Of a stretch of DNA of 64,000 bases, positions 12,657 through 25,738 are shown piece by piece. The stretch is from Bolinopsis microptera (Eukaryota > Ctenophora > Tentaculata > Lobata > Bolinopsidae). The notes beneath the pieces are model-generated. The model did no database searches and was not told the DNA's origin. It saw only the letters and a program-made list of their open reading frames with translations. The first letter of the stretch is position 1. Each line of letters begins with the position of its first letter. The translations under genes and the position numbers were made by a program. The stretch is taken from the NCBI RefSeq assembly GCF_026151205.1, contig NC_087080.1, positions 14,891,337 to 14,955,336 of the forward strand, read 5' to 3'.

Positions 12657-14154
12657 AGAGGGCCAGGGAGCAGGAGGGTAGGGACGGAGAAGGGAGTAAT
12701 GACACTAAACCTTAACCAATGACCTCCCAGAGCTACAATACACTAAAGCAATAGAATAAAGGCCTGGCTTTGAGCATCGATCGCACGCGTGGTACTTTAT
12801 GACTACCGTAATACACATTTTATCCGCTGCAGCCGACCTTCAAATGGGTATCTGACTACCGAAATTTAGGTCAAACGTATAAATATAAAATGCCATGTAA
12901 AGCACAAGGCCAACTGAAAACTGTCTTGCCTTCATCCGACACTGAGGCAGCAAAAATGTTATTGCGATAAATACCATGGGCATTTATTAATGTGTCAATT
13001 TTTGGCTGATTTGACACGTCACACATTGAGTTGAGTATCAATTTTACTTAAATTTCAACACAAACATAACATTCAATACTGGAATCGTATGAGATCTGCA
13101 GCACGAAGCGTAATTTTAGTGTCTGGACGCAGTCTCCAGTGTTTCCCGGGAACAAAGCTCTTTCGTGAGGATGAGATTATTTAAATATCATTATTCTGGG
13201 AGGTACAAAGCTGAAGCTACATTAACTTGGTAAATTTAAATACAGCAGGTTATAATGAAGAGTTAGGCAAAGTATTCACTGGCCGGAGTCGGAGAGCATG
13301 TCAATTGTCAAATAATGATAGAGTTTTTGTTGAGCGCGTGTACAAGCTCAGCGCTAGATTGAGGGCCAAGAGGGGGTCCTTATAAGATTACAAAAGGTGG
13401 AAAGTTCTCACAATGGCACCAAGATGCTTCATACTCTATTTAACTGAACCGTAACAAAAGTTTCAGCAGCTAAACATGCCCTCTAATCACTATGCATCCA
13501 TATTCCATATTTCCAATTCTAACGCGAGGTAATAATTCGCACTGTCCATCCCCCACACAGTCCAAACAATACAGTATAAAACATGATATATCAGTTTTTA
13601 TATAATGGGACATTTCGAGACAATCTCTGGTCATGTCTAGCTCATCCTGACTCAGGAGTCATGTCTAGCTCAGCTTGAAACTGGCGAATGTCATCAGACG
13701 GGAGGCAATAAGCCTGGACCATGCCCGGACCGAGTGTACAATATTCAAGATAATGCCAATGGTAGCTCTAGCAAAAGGCTCATGACTGACAGCGAGAGCC
13801 GGAGAGAGAGAGAGAGAGCTTTTACAATATAATATCGACTACTATGTAAGCAGCGTGCCTAGAGTATAGCTCTGTCGAATCTATGGGTCGTCCATATTCA
13901 GGGAGGGGATAGTTATTAATTTGGGTACAATGGAGAGATTGGAGACCAGTTTGCCAAGCATGAACTACGGAGGTATGCAATTCAAATATACTGCATACAC
14001 AACGAGGTGTAACTTATAATATATCTAGAGGAGTTTTCGGCAAAACGGTTCACGAAGGGTGTGCCATCTGGCTGTGGAGCGTGTTTAATGACATTCAATG
14101 TACACTGGTGGTGCATCTGGCGACCGGCTCACGTCACATGACGGTAGAGAAAAG
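12657..14154. other. Non-coding stretch, no gene recognised
   Basis: A second short GA run lies at 13803-13818, and CATGTCTAGCTCA occurs twice near 13633 and 13662. Nothing else is supported. Confidence 0.5.
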
Positions 14155-15100
14155 GAGTGTGATGGTGGGAGGGGACCTGCTGGTGGGGCCTTGTTTACAA
14201 GAAGTGTAGTGGTGGGAGGGGGCCTGCTGGTGGGGCCTTGTTTACAAGAAGTGTAGTGGTGGGAGGGGGCCTGCTGGTGGGGCCTTGTTTACAAGAAGTG
14301 TAGTGGTGGGAGGGGGCCTGCTGGTGGGGCCTTGTCTACAAGAAGTGTAGTGGTGGGAGGGGACCTGCTGGTGGGGCCTTGTTTACAAGAAGTGTAGTGG
14401 TGGGAGGGGGCCTGCTGATGGGGCCTTGTTTACAAGAAGTGTAGTGGTGGGAGGGGACCTGCTGGTGGGGCCTTGTTTACAAGAAGTGTAGTGGTGGGAG
14501 GGGGCCTGCTGGTGGGGCCTTGTTTACAAGAAGTGTAGTGGTGGGAGGGGGCCTGCTGGTGGGGCCTTGTTTACAAGAAGTGTAGTGGTGGGAGGGGGCC
14601 TGCTGGTGGGGCCTTGTTTACAAGAAGTGTAGTGGTGGGAGGGGGCCTGCTGGTGGGGCCTTGTTTACAAGAAGTGTAGTGGTGGGAGGGGACCTGCTGG
14701 TGGGGCCTTGTTTACAAGAAGTGTAGTGGTGGGAGGGGGCCTGCTGGTGGGGCCTTGTTTACAAGAAGTGTAGTGGTGGGAGGGGACCTGCTGGTGGGGC
14801 CTTGTTTACAAGAAGTGTAGTGGTGGGAGGGGGCCTGCTGGTGGGGCCTTGTTTACAAGAAGTGTAGTGGTGGGAGGGGGCCTGCTGATGGGGCCTGGTT
14901 TACAAGAAGTGTAGTGGTGGGAGGGGGCCTGCTGGTGGGGCCTTGTTTACAAGAAGTGTAGTGGTGGGAGGGGACCTGCTGGTGGGGCCTTGTTTACAAG
15001 AAGTGTAGTGGTGGGAGGGGACCTGCTGGTGGGGCCTTGTTTACAAGAAGTGTAGTGGTGGGAGGGGGCCTGCTGGTGGGGCCTTGTTTACAAGAAGTGT
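14155..15100. repeat. G-rich 47-bp minisatellite, about 20 copies
   Basis: The unit runs GTGTAGTGGTGGGAGGGG, then GCCTGCTGGTGGGGCC, then TTGTTTACAAGAA (47 bp). Copies are almost identical; most differences are GGGGGCC against GGGGACC. Each unit has several G runs, so the array could form G-quadruplex-like structure on the plus strand. TTGTTTACAA is itself nearly palindromic. Confidence 0.95.
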
Positions 15101-15788
15101 AAAAAATTTTTAAAGGCATGGGAAGGGGGAGATTTGGCTATCTAGGTCTTGACCAATACCAGCTTGTGTGGCGACAAAAATTTCATTAATCTTCATATTC
15201 TATTTCGATGGTGAGGAAAAGAATTTTTACCATTCGCACCATTGGCGCTATCGGAGAAATTATTGGCAATACTGGCCTGAATCCAGCTACTACAAACAAT
15301 AAAACTGAAATTAACGCTTACAATCAGCAAAACGTCAAAACATGCGTCTCGGCTGTAACGAGGGAGGCAATAGGTTCATTAATCCACCTTGTCTTCTACA
15401 CATGGTGTAAAAATTATGCAGCCAAAAATTCATCATCATAACGATGATCTGGTGTGTAAGTTAGGACAATGAAAGAAGGATCTAAAGATCTAATCAGGGT
15501 ATTGGTGACGGCGGTGAGCCCCTCACCATCAGTTGTGGTGCAATCCCCGGAGTAATCCAATCATCCTCAATATATATATATTTATATTATATAATATATA
15601 TATATATACATCAGCTTGTGCCGGCATCAAACAAGGTGGTGTCCAGATAGATAGGGGCAGCGAGTTTGGAGCAGGGATTGCTGAACGAGCACATAGTTTA
15701 TAAATGGTTTTGGTTGTTTCCCTGTGGTCAAGACTTTGCTGAGGTATTTAATCTTGTCTGTCCATGGGTTTTTTAAAGTTTGTAGAAT
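15101..15788. other. Non-coding stretch with an AT microsatellite
   Basis: A 77-codon frame at 15208-15441 has no recognised domain. A TA-rich microsatellite lies at about 15570-15608. Confidence 0.5.
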
Positions 15789-16065
15789 GTACGACCGCCC
15801 ACGTGCAAATTAGACGAGAAATAGGAAGTTGAATAGTAACCATGGTAACGAGGGTTGTTACACGCACATGCACGTGCAGTCATTGTTGAAACGTCATTTT
15901 GATCGGTTTTGTGGAAATTAAGTTGTGTTCAGTGCAAGCTACATTTTAATCGGTTGTATCTTTGTTTGCGATGGATATTTTTTGATGCAATAAAAACTTA
16001 CTATCAAAGAGTACTATTGACTTTTAGTATTACCCTCCTCCCTGTGACCACGGGCTTTCTAGTAT
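15789..16065 (-). mobile_element. SINE-like repeat family, copy 1
   Basis: First of five copies in the window of a roughly 270-bp family. Landmarks on the plus strand are CGACCGCCCACGTGCAAAT at one end, CCATGGTAAC and GCACGTGCA inside, TTTTGATCGGTTTTGTGG in the middle, and CCACGGGCTTTCTAGTA at the other end. I give the strand as minus because the copy at 46.3 kb, reading from CTAGAAA, ends in a (CAGA)n tail like a retroposon 3' end. No coding potential. Whether it is a SINE or a LINE 3' fragment is not settled by sequence. Confidence 0.75.
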
Positions 16066-16264
16066 TATTAATCAACTATATACAGCAAACACAAGATAAT
16101 AGAAAATAAATCATAAAATCGAGTGGCCGAGTAGTCTCGACTCACCCATAGCTTCTCCATAAGCGTCTATCATGAGCTTTGTACACTAAATCGTTGAAAT
16201 TACTTAAACTAAATCTTTTATTTACAATTACAATAATGTTCTTTGCTTTCTAGTATATATTATA

Positions 16265-17195
16265 TAATTCGAACAATTGAAACAAATCAATTTGGCAGGC
16301 AAACGATCCGTTTCATGATAATGTGTATAAAACAATACCAATCATCAGGGCACTGAATAATAATGCTCCTGCTTAACTGCAGTCGAGCACTCTCTTTGGG
16401 AAACCAAGCAACAACTAATCATTATATAATATATATGATATATAATATATAAAATATATTTCGAACAATTGAAAACAATCCAATTGTTTTCAATTGTTCG
16501 AAATATAATGCTCCTGCTTAACCGCAGTCGAGCACTCTCTTTGGGAAACCAAACAAAAACTATTTATATAATATATAGGGTAAATAATATATTATTTACA
16601 TTTCGAACAATTGAAAACAATCAAATTGGCGGGCAAACGATCTGTTTCATGATTTGTAGAAAACAATACCAATCCTCAGTGCCAAAAATGGATTGTAGCG
16701 ATATTACATGTTACTCCTTTATCAAATGCTTTTTTCATCGATCATGAAATATTTTCAAAATATTTTTAAACTTTTCAAAATTTACAAAAACTTCTAAACA
16801 GTTTATCGTGTCCGTCAAAATTTTAGAATTGTCTTTCTGCATCTATGAAGTAAAATATCTTTGACTTTAAAAGTTGTAAACTGCGTTGGCTTTCGTGTAG
16901 TGGTAGAGATCCATAATACCATATTTGAGAGTTAATTGTTGATTCTGGTCATCAAACGAGAGTGCTCACTGCTCAACAACGACGAGTCGAAGGAGCTATA
17001 ACTAATAAATATTTGTAATCGCTTGGTTTCCCAAAGAGAGTCCTCAACTGCAGTTAAGCAGGAGCATTGTATTTCGAACAATTGAAAACAATCAAATTAG
17101 CGGGCAAATTTGACTGTTTTCAATTGTTCGAAATATAATGCTCCTGCTTAACTGCAGTTTAGCACTCTCTTTGGGAAACCAAGCAATTACAACTA
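16265..17195. repeat. Cluster of palindromic TTCGAACAATTG repeats
   Basis: The block TTTCGAACAATTGAAAACAA and the block GCTCCTGCTTAACTGCAG followed by CTCTTTGGGAAACCAA recur several times in both orientations. At 16459-16503 two copies meet head to head in a near-perfect palindrome. At about 17022-17190 two copies form inverted arms of about 75 bp around a short spacer. This looks like a foldback or MITE family with nested, partly rearranged copies in AT-rich DNA. Confidence 0.8.
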
Positions 17196-17246
17196 TTTAT
17201 TAGTTATATATCTTACTCATACTTATAAATATAATTCAAAGAATTT

Positions 17247-17515
17247 GCACCGGCCACGTGCAAATTAGGTAAAAAGCAAAGGGTTGCATAGTAACCATGG
17301 TAACGAGGATTGTTACACGCACGTGCACGTGCAAAATTTCCGAGCGACATTTTGATCGGTTTTGTGGTAATTACGTTGTGTTTAAAGTGTTTTACATTTA
17401 ATTCGGCTTGATCTTCGGTTGTGACGGATATTTTTTGATGCGATAAAAACTGACTACCAAAGATAGATAAGAATACTAATATTACCTTCCTCCCTGTGAC
17501 CACGGGCTTTCTAGT
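17247..17515 (-). mobile_element. SINE-like repeat family, copy 2
   Basis: Same landmarks and orientation as the copy at 15.8 kb. Its outer end is degraded (CGGCCACGTGCAAATTAGG) and it has GCACGTGCACGTGCAAA inside. It ends in CCACGGGCTTTCTAGT. Confidence 0.75.
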
Positions 17516-17546
17516 CCATATTATAATTCGAAAGATTGTCTTTGTA

Positions 17547-17820
17547 TGCACGACCGCCCACGTGCAAATCAGATGAGAAATAGGAAGTTGCATAGTAACC
17601 ATGGTAACCGTGTCCAAAAGCGCACGTGCACGTGCAAAGATTTGCGTGCGACGTTTTGATCGGTTTTGTGGTAATTATGTTGTGTTCAGTGCGAGCTACA
17701 TAATATTAGTATTATTAATCGGCTGTATCTTCGGTTGTGACGGATATTTGTTGATGCTATAAAAACTGACTACCAAAGAATACTATTAGCTTCCTCCCTG
17801 TGACCACGGGCTTTCTAGTA
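17547..17820 (-). mobile_element. SINE-like repeat family, copy 3
   Basis: Begins GCACGACCGCCCACGTGC on the plus strand and ends CCACGGGCTTTCTAGTA. It lies about 30 bp from the copy before it in the same orientation. A roughly 12-base insert relative to the others lies near 17700. Confidence 0.75.
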
Positions 17821-18924
17821 TATATACATAATACCTTTAAAGATGCTAAACGGTTTTTTGGACCATCCCAAGATCAAAGATTATGGGATTGGCCCTCTAC
17901 AAACAACACCTTCTCAAATGATGTAACCGTTTTTGTTAATCACATTATGCCTGCATCGAACATATTATACTAAAACCAGAAATCCATTACGTTTCCAGCA
18001 ATCGCATGGAAGAAGCGGTTACCGGGGACAAACGATTTGAACCTTTGAACATATTATCGATGGAGACTAAATGAAAAGGACAGACTCATAAATACAACTG
18101 TCCTTTAAAGCATCCTTTACAGCTCTTTTAATAGTTCCTTACATAAAGGCATGGATTTATGAATATTTATCGAAATACTGCTGTATAAAATTTGACTTTA
18201 TTATAACTCACGTGGAGTATGAAAATGAGAGATCTGAATGCACGAGAAAAGAAAAGTTAATGCGAGAAAAGCAAAAACTGCAAAGCCGGAAAAAGTGGGA
18301 TCAGGCAGCACGACAAAGAAGATTTAAGAGCAGAAAAACAGGAGGACGAGCAGAGGATGAGAGCAAGATCTGCCCCAGTCGGGAGGTGATAACTTTTATA
18401 AAACAAACTTACCAGTTAACAGCTTCACTTACAGATACGAAAAGTTCAAGCTGTTCTTCAGAATTGCTAGAACAACAGCATCAATTATGCTGCAATACTG
18501 TATTTAATATTGCAATCAATAATAATTAATAATAGTAATTAATAATGCACTGAAGGTTGCAGTCGCAAATGTTTACTGAAATAATGTTTTACTTTGTCAC
18601 TGGGAGCAACTGCAACTAGTAAAATTACCGACCGATTAACTCTGTAATAAATTTTCTTAGGAATATCACATCTACATACATTATTATGTAAGTACTGCTG
18701 CATTAATTATGTTTCACTAATTCATAATTACGACGATAACTCGATCAAGAATACTGAACCTTGAAACGATAATATATCTATTAAAATATAGCCTAAATTT
18801 GGGATGTTAAAATGCAGTATAGTCCAATTATCAAATATTATGAGCCTCTGAGAGTCTTAGGCAATCAATTGATATAATGATAAGTTTGACATTTCCAAGA
18901 AATATACCTAGTTACAGATGTCAG

Positions 18925-18975
18925 CAGGTTGCAGGTTGCAGGTTTCAGGTTTCAGGTTTCAGGTTGCAGGTTGCA
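18925..18975. repeat. 7-bp tandem repeat (CAGGTTT/CAGGTTG)
   Basis: Seven tandem copies of CAGGTTG or CAGGTTT. Confidence 0.9.
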
Positions 18976-21900
18976 CATAGTGACAAAGTAAATCAGCATT
19001 TACAAATCAAACTGAGGTTAAATGAATTTATGACCCTCTTAAGTAATCCATTGAAATGGTATAAAAAGGTTCAAATGTGGACATTAGCTGTAGGTCTTTT
19101 CCGCAGAAGTTTTCCTTGACCTTATAGAGCAATTAATTTGGTAGAAACGGCAGATGCTGCTCAAGCAATCTCCCGAGAGGGAACATTTTAGGTAATGCTT
19201 CCTCTCAAGAGGCAAACATTTGAACAAAGAATTCTAATAACATACATAAAGAAAATAAAAGTAACAGTAATGAATAAACCACAGTATCATCGTTCAATTC
19301 AACCCAAAACTTTATAATATACAAAACGGACTGACCAAAAAAAGAAAAGAAAAAAGGCAACGCCCCGCCGTAAGAGAGTGAGGTTAGTGATGAAGTGTCA
19401 TCTTGTTATTATTAAGTATTATATATATACACTATTATATTATATTTTATTATATTATTATACACTAATACCTGTATCGCGATGGTAATTATATATTATA
19501 TTATATTTTATTTTATTAGTATTATATAATACACTAGCGGAAACCCGTGATTCTCTTAAAGTCTAAAGTGTTGTCAAGAAGTCAAGAAACGTTATTAGAC
19601 AATCTTATTTATTTGATTTGTGATTTTGACACCACTTGGGGGTCCAATTTTCGGGACCTAAATCATTTATTCCTTGACCAATTTTTTATTTCTTTATACT
19701 GACCAAAAGGCCATAAAAGCATTTGACCTAGCCAGAAGAGTTTCAAAAGTATATCTTTTACGGTTTTTGCGGAAAGTCCTGTTAAAGTTAATGCCGTGGT
19801 GTCGGTATTTATTATAATATATAATATATAATATATATATAAATATAGTAAGATTATAGGGGCTAAATATTAAAATATTAAAATAACCTAAAAATAAATG
19901 TCTGCACGTTGGCGTGCTGAACATGGGTTCAGTACTGGTGATCAATGGATTAATCAGGATCCAGACAAGGCTCACTGCGTGCAATGGTTCAGAGTAAGTT
20001 AGTTGTCTTACTTACTTAGTAGTGGTCAAGAGTAGTTGTTTGAGCATGATTATAACTAATTTGGTAAGAGTTGGTCACAAAAATAACCAAACCCACGTCT
20101 AATTTATAAGTTTATATAAGCAACGCCCATCCAGCGTGATGTTTTGAGTTCAAAAAGTAATCAGACGTTACCATTATATTAAACGTATATTAAACGTATA
20201 TTAAACGTAAATAAAACAGTCTACGATTCATACCGGAACCAATAAAACCAACCCAGTCAGAATGATTTTTAATAAATAACGTAATAGTGCGTGAAATTCC
20301 TTTAAAAGTAGTCATAACTTGATGAGTTAGAGACTAAACGATATTAATAATATATATTATAATTGAAAGGCGATGTAATGTTATTAACCACCATGCAGGT
20401 TCCATCACAACCCTGTTAAACATTAACGCGATGAAATATTAGTATTGACGTTATTGAAGTCTATCAGAGTCACAGGTCTTAGCACTTCTTTGTAATTTTG
20501 AAAAGGTTTAAAACTGTAATTTATACCCCCGTAAATTTGTGCAAACAAATCGAAAAACATTATAATAATACCCCACGAATCAATTATTATCAAGGTAACA
20601 GTGGTGTTTCTCGTCAACATTTCAAATGATGATGTGAACTTTAAAGCAATGAAAGTTGATCGAAAGTATCAATGTGTCAATAGATTTATAACAAAGTTTG
20701 TTAAAACTGACGAGAAGTTAAAGGATACGAACAGCACAGCATTCTCGTAGCTATTGCTAGAAAATTAGAGTGTCTGAAAGACTTATAATTACTTAGTTAT
20801 TTGCAAAGTTTAGTTAGTGTACCAATACTATACGAAACGAAACAAAACACAGTATTTACTACCCTGCTACTATGCAACAAAGATATTGTATAAAATATAA
20901 CTCAATAATTTACACAATAGTGTAATATAAATACTAAGGTAGAAATAGTAAATACAATCCTTTAAAAGCTTGCTCTAACAACAACAAAAAGCAGCAAGCA
21001 GAATTGTGGAAGCGAACGAACAGCTACCACTTGTAGTGAGAGCTGTGAATAATATTATATTATATTATAATTAATTAACTAATTAATGTTAACAAACTAA
21101 CACCTGTTATAACTCTATAATAATATTGAACAGCCTGTCCTCAACTAATAATATACCCTTGCAAATCAGAGAGAGAGCTGCTACTACTAATACTGTGAAA
21201 GACGTCTTAGTTACGTGCCATTGTAACAAGAGGGACTATTTTAATATTTCATAGAATATGCATACTGATAATAAAATTCACAGGTGAATATACATGTACG
21301 CTGTATCCGGGACGGTAGCTGACAGGATTATCATGATAGAGCTGCATAGTTTGAGCAGGCAACAAAGATGTTGGAGTTATGCCATCAGTTCGAGAATTGG
21401 TTTGGAGTCATCTCTTTGTTCTAGGTGTCATGGGTTGGTATGCAGGATACGGTCTATGAATTGTAAACTGAAAATATTCAATTTATGCAGTACAAAGCAA
21501 TTCTACCTTTCCCATGTGATGATGCAATTTTCTGGATCAATACTCAATACCCACTTCCCAAACTTCATAAAATAAACTAACATGGTCTCCACTAAAAAAG
21601 GCGCACTATAATTATCCAGGGTGTTGCTGCCACGTTGATAAAATTGTACCATAGCTACTACAGTATAATACAAGTGTTACTACTGTGTTACTACTGGGCA
21701 GTAAAACACAATATATAATTCCACTAGTAGCATGCTACAGTAGAGGACCTCATATCAGGCAAATGCCTTGCACAATGGACCGGCCTTAACCTTTGTCTAA
21801 CCTCCCCCTTGAGGACGCTTATTATGTCATTACCCCAGGTTTATTACACCCACTATCCTCCCAAGAAGAGCTCCCCCCTCTCTCTTGCTCTCACATACAG

Positions 21901-21976
21901 GAGGGACAACCCAATTTCCTGGCTCGCACATGTTATATTATTACCCCGTACTGTACACATTTCCTGTCCCTCCCAG

Positions 21977-22255
21977 TAGTACTCAGTCAACTTACCACAC
22001 TCCATACTGAAAGCTTGAGCTAATCCTGAAGAAATAGTTGGCAAAGCATCACGTGCAAGTAAAGCTATTATTAACAAGGTTGAGGGGTTAATCTTGAAAT
22101 TATTGCCGAGTAACCTCTGCCTGAATGTTGTAATAACCGAAAGTAGTACTCAGTCAACTTATCACCATGTACCATAATGAAACCGCCAACACGTGCAAGT
22201 ATACAGCCATTATTAAGAAGGTTGAGGGGTTAATCTTGAAATTATTGTCGCATAG
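21977..22255. repeat. Diverged direct duplication, about 168-bp spacing
   Basis: AGTACTCAGTCAACTTA, then CACGTGCAAGTA, then AAGGTTGAGGGGTTAATC occur in the same order at about 21977 and 22145, with substitutions and indels between. Confidence 0.75.
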
Positions 22256-23321
22256 GTCAGACGTTAAATTTATCAAATCCAAAGTGGAGGAGGTTTTTAC
22301 TTAATGAGGCCAACCTATTCATTACCCAATCAGATCTTCAAAGTTGTCATTCTGAGCAATAAAATCAGAGCAAGTCTCCCTGATTGCATAGAGTTCAGCC
22401 ACAATACCAATATGTTATAAATACAGATCCTTTGATTGTTTGTTCATACAATTGATTTTGATTTCTCACAACTTCATTTAATCGAAAGTATCGATGACTA
22501 TTGACTAATACCTCAAAAGTGAGTCAGTTGTGATTTTGCTGACGAAAATAGCCCATTTAATGATAGACGAATATAGGTTTTCATGCAAAATTTTCTGGGG
22601 TCTAAAATGAATTATGTTACATAAAATAAGTGGCATGAATATTTTGTAGTGTGTATGTGATTGTGCGTGAAAATCTTTAACTCAGCTGATTGCAAATGGG
22701 AATCAAATAGATTGTTATGAACTCTGATAACTGATTAATTTGCATGCAAAAGGACATAATAAGTCAGTTCAAATTCTGGATACCACACAAATTTTAATTC
22801 CATTCCCAAGTTAAATACAATTGTAATGTAGTACACAAAGAATTAATGTGGCATAAATAAGTCTGTACATATTGTCTGAATGCGAGGAGCATACAGGGAA
22901 CATGCCTTTGTGCTCCCCAGAAAGAAAGGAGTCCATAAGACAATGTGTTGGGATAAGTGTGTATATGCTATAGAAGTGTCCAGAATTTTGACGACAAAAC
23001 ATTCCATCTTAATAAACTTTAAATAACAAAAACATTTATAATTATGTTTATATCCAGCTGATCAAACATTGACAATTTCACACAATGTATAACAGGTGGT
23101 TCCTACAAACATTATCATGATTGTGAATGTCTCATTGTGACAACATTAATGCTTCAATGCAGATGTCCTAAAGAATTAAAATTTCGACTGTTATCATAGA
23201 TCTGTGCATTATGCTAATTCAAGGTAAAATGCAAAATATTCGCATATCTGCCACTACACCATCAAAATGACTTAAATCTGGCCATATTGTAATAATTAAC
23301 AATTTAGTTGGCCATTTTATT

Positions 23322-23722
23322 CAGAGGCGGCTATTGAGGGCGTCCTGTGGTGGCTGGTGCTTAAAATAGAAATAGTAATTAGTAATAGTGTTAGGAAATA
23401 ACAAATCGCAATTTATAAAGCTCTTTATTCACTATCATACGTTTTAATGTAAGCGCACGCATGATCTTCGTGAAATTTTGTGTTGTAGGGAGTCCAACCC
23501 TACCATTGGACTACTCAGCCACGCAGTTTTAACACATAGTTAATTGTAAACGTTACAAAGCACATCGTGCGCATGCCACTACAGGTAATCTATTATGATT
23601 TGCCTCGATTTGAGGGTCCAGGACCCTTTGCAGTTTGAACTATTGACTGATATGATACCCCCCCCAGTCCATCGATTGGACCCCCAACAAAACTGCCAGC
23701 CAGCTCCCACGAGCCGCCTCTG
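23322..23722. mobile_element. hAT-like MITE
   Basis: The ends are CAGAGGCGGCT and its complement AGCCGCCTCTG (GAGCCGCCTCTG at the right end). The flanks are ATTTTATT (23314-23321) and ATTTTATC (23723-23730), an 8-bp target duplication with one difference. CAG-type TIRs and 8-bp duplications fit hAT. The 401-bp interior has no coding sequence. Confidence 0.8.
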
Positions 23723-24171
23723 ATTTTATCTATTTGAGCAATGTGAATGCCAACAACACTTTAATTGCTAGCCCTCGTCGTTGACTCTTTAGGTCCCTAA
23801 GGTACAATAGTCATGGATTGAGAAAAAATAGTAGCAAACATATGCACCAAAGCAAAATATCAATAAAACTGCTTGTACATCAAATTTGGCATATTTGTCA
23901 TAAAGAGGGATGATACCCTTGTCACTTCGTTAATTGTTTTCATTTTTATTGCATTGGTTGATATATGATAAGCTATCATTGAGAAATCAAATACATCCAT
24001 TACATTTCATAATGTATCAAGGCTACTAACGTAAAATACTTTGAACAGTTTCAAGCTCTCACCAGACTAAATAATAGAATAGTATCAGTAAAAAAACTGA
24101 ACAATTTATGAATTTTAACACGGTTTAGCAAATCCTAATTAAAATTCGATTATTACACATTATATATTATA

Positions 24172-24764
24172 CAGGGTGGGCCAAAAGTCACTGGACATAC
24201 GTTGGCCTCAATAGCTCAGTCACTGAGTGCCCAATTGAAATAATTCTTTCTGGTATGACTTACTACCACCACTGGTTCAGGGAATTTGTCAAATCGAAAA
24301 ATATTCGAGTTCATTTTCTTCAAATGAAGGTTCATTTTCGCATTTATTTGATAATTTGGATAGTCGGATCGAGCCAAATTTTATTGGATTGTGTTTGACC
24401 ATTCGAATTATGTTTGTCCTGAGAGTTATAGCTCCTCAGATGACCGAGATACAAAGCATAACGAGTTTATTCATTACGTGTGATCAGGTGATTGGTTGAC
24501 CTAATCACGTGATAAGGTCACCCCGTTAAACATTATAGGAATGTCACGGTGTCACATAATTGCCCAGTCAATTTTGCTAACAAGATAAACTAAATGCTTG
24601 ATAACTCATTTGTTTCAAATCTGTTTCACATTATATAGGCTGGTTTCATATAGGTGTTTTAATAATGAATGGGCATGGTCTAAAATACTCGAATTTTTAA
24701 ATTTTGATGACAAAATCCTCGAACCAGAAGGTAACGTTTGTCCAGTGACTTTTGGCCCACCATG
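24172..24764. mobile_element. Mariner/Tc1-like MITE
   Basis: The left end reads CAGGGTGGGCCAAAAGTCAC, and the right end is its inverted copy starting CATGGTGGGCC. TA flanks both ends (24170-24171 and 24765-24766), as expected for the Tc1/mariner superfamily. The inverted match covers about 25 bases, to CACTGGACA. No transposase; short frames inside are not called. Confidence 0.8.
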
Positions 24765-24766
24765 TA

Positions 24767-25738
24767 CATATAATACTGTTTGTAAAATGCGGTGGTGCCA
24801 AGCAAAATCAGGCAAATGGAATTCCTGGCCTTCTTTTAATAACAAGACATGTATTCGTTGAAGAAAGCATTAATTTTTAGTATTCACCTGTGAGAATTGG
24901 TGCAGTGGTAAAAATCATTGGAAAGCCTTCATGAAAAGTTTTAAGAACGAGGTAATCTGCTGACAGTTACAGTACCAATCCACATTTATGCTTTAAAGAT
25001 ATTGGTGCGGTCCTAAACGATGTTGAGATTAAACGCCTTAAAATGGCACCATTTGATCAAAACAGTCAACTGGGCAGCCACATTAAATGTCTGTATGTGT
25101 GATGTAGTAGCTTGGATAATCTTTGTAGCACAATGCACTATTCGGCAGCGACGTGCGGTCCTAAACGATATTTTAACCCCCATAATTTAACCCCCCCCCC
25201 CCCCGAGTAAAATTTTGGTGTTCCTTTTAGTATATCAGTAATAATATCCTTAACGTTTCTTTTATTCACGTCCAGAAGTATGCTTACGTTATTGGTTGCT
25301 GAATTGAAGCTAGTTCTGGTTTTAAAAGTCCGATTTGTCTACTATTCCCCCATCCGTTCAATTTGAGGAGTAAACTAGGAACAATTTAAATTTAAATTTC
25401 AGATCAGCAACTTCAAATGAATAATACAAGTTCAGCAGCACCTGTATCGTTGATCAATATTTTCGATTTTCGATTTTTCACGAAAGGAGGGTCGCAGTTA
25501 AAATTGTGGCAAATTTAAGTTATTTTTAAACCATTGGCCATGCTAAATTTACATAGCACGCCAATCTGAATTGAAGCTAGTTTTGGTTCAAAAAAGCCCA
25601 AACTAATGAATTCAAAAATAAAATAAAAATTCCAAACTAGCAAAAGAAAACTTTATTTTAAAAATGTTTCATTAACTGACTTGTTTTCTAATTGTTTAAA
25701 TTATATAAATCGGGATTCCATAATAATGCTTTGTTTCA
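24767..25738. other. Non-coding stretch, no gene recognised
   Basis: GCGGTCCTAAACGAT occurs twice (about 25010 and 25154) and TTGAAGCTAGTT occurs at about 25305 and 25570, so small diverged direct repeats are present. A C homopolymer run lies at about 25190-25204. Confidence 0.5.

Larger units (their letters stand above)
17821..23313. other. Long non-coding stretch, no gene recognised
   Basis: Contains AT-rich palindromic patches (about 19420-19530 and 19810-19845), a 7-bp repeat at 18.9 kb and a diverged duplication at 22 kb. A 105-codon Lys/Arg-rich frame at 18212-18529 has no recognised domain and I do not call it. CTAGCGGAAACCCGTG near 19534 resembles the ends of the SINE-like family but is isolated. 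Confidence 0.5.

Noticed and set aside
15208-15441. 77-codon frame after the G-rich minisatellite
   Set aside because: No domain, no splice or promoter support; length is within chance for this window.
18212-18529. 105-codon Lys/Arg-rich frame
   Set aside because: Composition follows A-rich DNA; no recognised motif. It could be an exon, but I cannot support that.
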